This document shows, one piece after another, positions 55,502-60,000 of a stretch of 60,000 nucleotides of DNA. Source of the DNA: Adiantum capillus-veneris (taxonomy: Eukaryota > Streptophyta > Polypodiopsida > Polypodiales > Pteridaceae); contig CM043952.1 of NCBI GenBank assembly GCA_014529385.2, forward strand, positions 61,894,119 through 61,954,118, written 5' to 3'. The notes under the pieces were generated by a model. The model worked only from the letters and a program-made list of their open reading frames with translations, had not been told where the DNA came from and searched no databases. Positions within the stretch are counted from its first letter, which is position 1. Each line of letters opens with the position of its first letter. A program made the translations under genes and the position numbers.

Positions 55502-56097
55502 CTTTGTATGGGAATAGCTAATATAATAATAAGGAGGATTTGGAGGGATGCTTTCAAAATAATTAAAGCTATTATCCAAAGTGTTCTTCAAGTTTTCCTA
55601 AAAAACAAGATTTCCACATTGATACAAAGTGGTTGATAAGGGCATTCCACATCTTTGTCTCTTTATTTTTGTGGTCAAGCATAGTGACATCTTATAGTGT
55701 TGAAGAAGACATCCTAAGGAAACGTATAATGCCATAGTGTCTCCCACAAGTATTTTTTTCCCTTCTTAGTGTATACTAGGCCAGTTTTGTCAGTCATGGT
55801 GCACAAAAAAAAAATATGATGGCTTGGAAGCTTTTGTAGGGATAGAAGTTCTATATTATAATTTTTGTCTAATTGTCTCAGTATAACTCAATAAGCATGA
55901 CTTTCTTTGATTGTTCTTCATTTGGATGGACATGTTTCATAACTCATTCCATGCTTGTTGGCTTGGTCTTTAAAGATTTCTTGTTCCTAAAAATTGATTG
56001 CTCTCATACCTTAACAAACTTCCCTTTATGAGGACACCTACAAGCACTAAGAGAAGCAAGCAAACTCTTGAATTTTTAGCTCAAACAAAGGGATTAA
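55502..56097. other. Non-coding stretch right of the Tat element
   Basis: AT-rich, with no recognised coding or repeat content. It continues the locus interrupted at 46220. Confidence 0.5.
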
Positions 56098-57417
56098 GAC
56101 TAGTTCTATAATTGGACACTTTAGTGTCCTGAGACACTAAAGTGTCATGTTTTTCTACCAAGTTTTGGCAATTTATTTGTCAAGCTAAAAAGACATTTTT
56201 TACACCTTGCTTCTACCATAGATTGGTTATGAGGGAAAGGAAACAGTGTAGTTTTCTCCATATCAAAATAAAATCTGTATGAAGAGAATTCTGGTAAGTT
56301 TTAAGACATAAATTCTAGTAAAATTTCAAGCTATTTTGCCAAAAAAATCATAAAATTATTATATCTTTTTGTAGAGATGGCCTTTTTTATGTTTATAAAA
56401 GCCAAGTGTTAGCACTTAGTGTTACAAAACAATGGAATGCACTTCAAAGATAAGTTTTCAAGTCACATGCAAGCTATAGACATAATTTCATACTTGAGCA
56501 CGTGCTAAATAAGAGCATAATTTTGGTCTTCCAAAGGTCTCCTCATGAAATTGGTACTATTCTAGTGCAATTTGACGACTACAAATGAATTTATATGTTT
56601 AAATCAAGAAACTACGTATTTTTTGGGCTCCCTAACTCAATTAAATCTCGTTGCTTGAACTCTATCTTGAATTTTTTATCGTGCAAAAACTCTTGAAAAA
56701 CTTGAGTTCTTCATAATAACATTGAAACCAAGGTTTTAGGCACCCCAATTGTGTATGTACCACGTACTTTGATACATTTAGTTGATCTACATGGAAAGTT
56801 TGATATTATTTGAGGTTTTGAATGCTTATGTTTCAAGAATGAAAATATGAAAGTTTTCTCTTATACAGTTTTCAATATTTGAATTGATCCAATAATTGTT
56901 GCATATCAAAACCCTTCTACTTGCCACCTTGAGTGCTCAATGAAAAATGCAAGCAATGTATCACTTTCTAAAACTCAAAAATACATCATAAATATATTTT
57001 TCTATATATACGACGATATGCTTGAAATAACCATATCAAACACATGAAACTTTCCATCATTTTATATACTCCAAAGTCAATTTTTTTGCACATGCAACTT
57101 TCAAATATCTATAGCAAAATTGTGGAAGAGTCACCTAAAATTTTCTACAAGGTCGCTTCATTTTTTTCTTGAGCTTATAAAGGCAATTTCTTCAAAGCGT
57201 CAATCGCTGTCTTACAAGGGTCAACTTGATGAGTATAGTTCGTGATCATGATAGACTCTAAAATGCAAGGTTATATTTTTAAAAGACCATCTAGCTAACA
57301 TATTTAAGCATATCAAGAGGGTTTTCTTAAATAAACGGTCTACTGACAGTAGCATTTAATTTAAATTTGTTAAAAAAGGACACTTAAAGTGTCCTATTTT
57401 GGTACCAAACTAGTGGT
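56098..57417. mobile_element. Candidate non-autonomous inverted-repeat transposon, about 1.3 kb
   Basis: The left end has ACTAGTTCTATAATTGGACA then GACACTTTAGTGTC CTGA GACACTAAAGTGTC, a perfect 14-bp hairpin with a 4-base loop (56115-56146). The right end, read inward on the minus strand, has CCACTAGTTTGGTACC and a second hairpin with arms GGACACTT/AAGTGTCC (57378-57394). Matching ends (ACTAGTT...GGACACTTTA) and the AT-rich, non-coding middle suggest a MITE-like element. No exact target duplication is proven, though TAAG lies beside both edges. Confidence 0.5.
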
Positions 57418-57419
57418 AA

Positions 57420-57935
57420 GAGTTTGTTAACCATCTGCAAGCACGTAGATGGTCGGTGAGCACTTGAATTTTTAGTACAAACAAAGGGATTAGGAGCTCT
57501 CTAAGCATTCCCACCGCATGGACAATCAACAAACTCTTGAATTTTCAATTTAAACAAAAGGATTACGAGCTCGCTAATCGTCCGCGTGCACGCAAACGGT
57601 CTTTGAGCTCTTGACCTCATTTTTAAATTCATATGTGTGACAAGTTTCATAAGATACTCATATCTTGGCTTAGAATTAAAGAAAACTAGCTAGAGAACTG
57701 GGCCTTTTCGTTCAAAAACAAAAAAGGGAATAGGAGCTCTAAGCTCGCTGACTGTCCGCGCGCACGCGGATGGTGTGCGAGCTCTTGACATTGATTTTTA
57801 AATTCATGTGTGTGACAAATTTTATAAGGTGCTCATTTCTTGGCTTAGTTTCTGTTGAGAAACAAAAAGCAGATAGGAGCTCACTGGCCGTCCGCACACG
57901 CGGATGGTCTGTGAGCTCCCAAATCACAGTCCCGG
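57420..57935. repeat. GC-rich minisatellite with inverted CGTCCGCG/CGCGGACG-type cores
   Basis: A unit of about 145-165 bp recurs at least three times: AACAAAGGGATTAGGAGCTC, then CTGTCCGCGCGCACGCGG, then GGTCTGTGAGCTCTTGAC and TAAATTCATGTGTGTGACAA. Cores lie at about 57575, 57742 and 57885, with a degenerate one at about 57432. A related opening (CTCTTGAATTTTTAG) also occurs at about 56063, on the other side of the inverted-repeat transposon. Confidence 0.75.
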
Positions 57936-57939
57936 GGTC

Positions 57940-58075
57940 AAGATGAGAACACATCGGCAAGTGAACTTCTACAATCTGCGCATGGGGCTAGTGAAGAAGG
58001 CACGTGAACTCTCAATTCTTTGCAATGCAAATGTGTCCGTCATCATTCTTTTCCAGTGGCACGCTCACAGGCAGC
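57940..58075 (+). pseudogene. MADS-box fragment, frameshifted
   Basis: The frame beginning KMRTHRQVNFYNLRMGLVKK and continuing ARELSILCNANVSVII aligns with residues ~20-55 of plant type II MADS domains (NRQVTFSKRRNGLLKKA, ELSVLCDAEVALII). The DNA-contacting RRNG is changed to LRMG and several basic residues are lost. The first ~18 residues (MGRGKIE type) are not recognisable. At about 58043-58051 the match moves one frame over to FFSSGTL, the usual FSS.GKL. No K-box or further exons were found. It is most likely a decayed exon-1 copy. Confidence 0.75.
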
Positions 58076-58263
58076 TGGAAAATAACTGGCGTTATTGTGG
58101 GAATTGTTAAGATTTCTTTCGTATGGTATAACAATTTTTGTTATCGAAAGCAGTTCATATGAGTAGACCTGCAACATCGTCATCATCTCGAATTGATAAA
58201 AAGGTATAATCAATGCCTGCACCATATACCAGCATGAAAGCAGATTGCACAGTTACCCATAGA

Positions 58264-58478
58264 CAGTGTTCGGGAAAAATCATTTTTTCAAACATATAAA
58301 CTTCCTTTTCTTGATTTTGTCAAGAGGAAATTTTAGAAAATAAGCTCATTTTTTGAGTTTTTACACTATTTTTCTCTATTTTGGGACGGAATTTCTCTTT
58401 TCCCCTTGCTCTTAACAGGAATTTTTGACATTGAAAACGACACGATATTAAGCTGAGACACATTTTTCCCGAACACTG
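58264..58478. mobile_element. hAT-type MITE, 215 bp
   Basis: Perfect 17-bp terminal inverted repeats CAGTGTTCGGGAAAAAT. The flanking 8-mers CCCATAGA (58256-58263) and CCTGTAGA (58479-58486) match at six of eight positions. A CAGTG start and 8-bp duplications are typical of hAT elements. It has no coding capacity. Confidence 0.85.
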
Positions 58479-58812
58479 CCTGTAGATCAGATCAGGCCAA
58501 TAATTGTTGACCACATAATTATGTCAACCAAGTTGGTTGTCGACAGAGGGAGTAAATGTTGCCTGAGGAAGGTGATTTTTGTCAACCTTTCTCTCTCTAC
58601 AGGCGGCCCTACCTTGCCCGTAAGTCTCTAGCAAAGGCCCCCATAGTCTTGCCTTCTTCATGGAAATTTGACCGACACTGCCACCATTGTCATGCAAGCC
58701 CACTCCCCCCTCCGCCCCTCTCTCTCTTCAACACACACGCATGTGTGTGGGCATAAAATAATTTCAAAGACTCCTAAAACTACACTCATAATAATATTGT
58801 TATGACTAGTAC

Positions 58813-58857
<45 letters not shown>

Positions 58858-59550
58858 ACAGTGATCATCAGAAACTGCGCATTATGACATGATGATGGCA
58901 TTGACATCTTCCCTCTTCATGCAGCTTGGCATTATCATACAGTTGTGGGAGCTCCACCCCTCGAGTCCCTTGTTTTGAACTTTCGGCTCCTTACATGTCA
59001 TGGGAAGGTTGGGCAATTAAGCTATGGCATTGAAATGAGAATGGTTGCGATTTGCGAGGAAGATCATGGCACCACCTTGGAAAGTGGGCATGCAGCATCT
59101 CCGCAACCTACACTTGATAAGTGTCTCTCTTGTATAATTCATTAGAGAGTTGAGGTCAACTCCTCATCAAGATATATTTCTCTAGGCTAGGGTTGGTTGG
59201 AATGCGTATAGATGTGAATCTTTACAATAAATCTTTGGAGTTAAGTCACCAATTTGAAGCAAAGTCTAAACGTGGCATGTAGATGTAGATATATATTGCT
59301 TGATTCAAGAGAAGGTTTGATTTTTGTACAATCATTTGTAATGCAATTATTTGTCCTCTTCGAATTCGTTGATTCTTTCCAAGGTGCAGAGGATGTTCTC
59401 ACGCTATCTGATCCTCAATTCAGAGATAGATGCAGGCTCATTTTGAGCAAGATGTAAATATTAACACTGTAATATAAGATGTTCATAGAGAGAGAGAGAG
59501 AGATAATTTCTCCCAAAAAAAACACAAAGAGAGAGAGAGATTGCAGTCTT
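58479..59550. other. Unassigned stretch with possible exon remnants
   Basis: Contains a (GA)n tract. Plus-strand frames at 58945-59145 (ends CLSCIIH) and 59254-59457 (ends LTLSDPQFRDRCRLILSKM) look more protein-like than random. The latter follows a pyrimidine-rich TTCTTTCCAAG at about 59371-59381 that could be a splice acceptor. I do not recognise either. Confidence 0.3.
58814..58858. repeat. (GA)n microsatellite, interrupted
   Basis: About 22 GA units with one AA interruption. Confidence 0.95.
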
Positions 59551-59564
59551 CACTACAAGAAAAT
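59551..59564 (+). other. Candidate CACTA-type left terminus
   Basis: CACTACAAGAAAAT is the consensus start of plant En/Spm elements. The 3 bases before it, CTT, would be the target duplication. The rest of the element would run to the right and past the end of the window, so the other terminus cannot be checked. No transposase is visible in the remaining ~440 bp. Confidence 0.5.
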
Positions 59565-60000
59565 TATTGGAGAACATTCATGATTGGAGTACCACAGCTA
59601 GTTGGTTCTGCTTTTTTCCTTTCTCTATATTTTAGCATCTTGTAATCCTCCTCTCCATAACTGAATGGAATATGGAAGAGAGTTACCATATTGGGGTTAG
59701 CCATTTGCTCGTTTGATCTAACCATCCTTAAACCTTTAAAGTGAGGCTTTCTAGGACACCTAGACTCTAAAACTTCAAAATTAATTCTAACCTTTTCAAC
59801 TCTACACTTTGCAAAAGCAAGAATCTTAGCCTCCCAGGAATGTTTAATTGTACCCCAATTGTTTTGGGACTAAAGTTAAAAAATTTACTAACAATCTCTA
59901 GCAAGTTGCAATTCTTTCGCCCTTACTCTCATAGGCATTCGTAGGTTTTTCTAAGATTAAAATTGAAAGTTGGCCACCCCTATTTAACCCCAAAAATCTC
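59565..60000. other. Unassigned right edge
   Basis: No coding remnant recognised; AT-rich. Confidence 0.4.

Overview
This window looks like nuclear DNA of a land plant with a large, retrotransposon-filled genome. The evidence is wholly internal: plant-type Ty1/copia and Ty3/gypsy LTR retrotransposons, a CACTA (En/Spm) transposase of the plant TNP2 type, plant L1-like LINE fragments, long CT/GA and AC microsatellites, and a degenerate plant MADS-box fragment near the right end. Which lineage it comes from (fern, gymnosperm, angiosperm) cannot be settled from this sequence. I see no convincing intact host gene, no tRNA or rRNA gene, and no CRISPR or bacterial feature.

Layout. 1-2412 is non-coding, with a recurring 18-bp near-palindrome and a (TC)44 tract. 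2413-9441 is a chimera read on the minus strand: a gypsy LTR (7852-9441), leader ORFs and gag, then about 1.4 kb of unrelated open sequence with a tandem 15-residue repeat and a membrane segment, then the 3' half of a copia element with its LTR (2413-3191). It abuts a second, older gypsy element (9442-13422, minus), whose RT it cuts off. 13423-20432 holds two copies of a ~1.48-kb repeat on either side of a decayed CACTA transposase. 20433-23400 holds a chromovirus integrase tail and a large CCTAA/CCTATAA minisatellite that encloses a LINE RT fragment. 25655-31086 is a complete but decayed copia element with target duplication CTTAT. 34091-35450 is a gypsy pol remnant. 36191-41988 is a second complete copia element (target duplication AGTTG) carrying a solo LTR of the first copia family in its gag (target duplication CCTCA). 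44366-45550 is a 5'-truncated LINE with a 9-bp target duplication. 46221-55497 is a near-complete Tat-lineage gypsy element with ~1.6-kb LTRs and both a gypsy-type and an archaeal-like RNase H. 55498-60000 holds small DNA transposons (a hairpin-ended element and a hAT-type MITE), a GC-rich minisatellite, the MADS-box fragment and a CACTA-type terminus.

How the parts relate. The order of events can partly be read from nesting: the second gypsy element was interrupted by the Tat LTR; the second copia element was in place before a first-family copia LTR landed in its gag; and the CACTA transposase was cut by the 1.48-kb repeat. The two Tat copies (7852-9441 plus gag on minus, and 46221-55497 on plus) share LTR, leader and gag but differ completely downstream of gag. 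That comparison is what exposes the captured segment, the most unusual object in the window.
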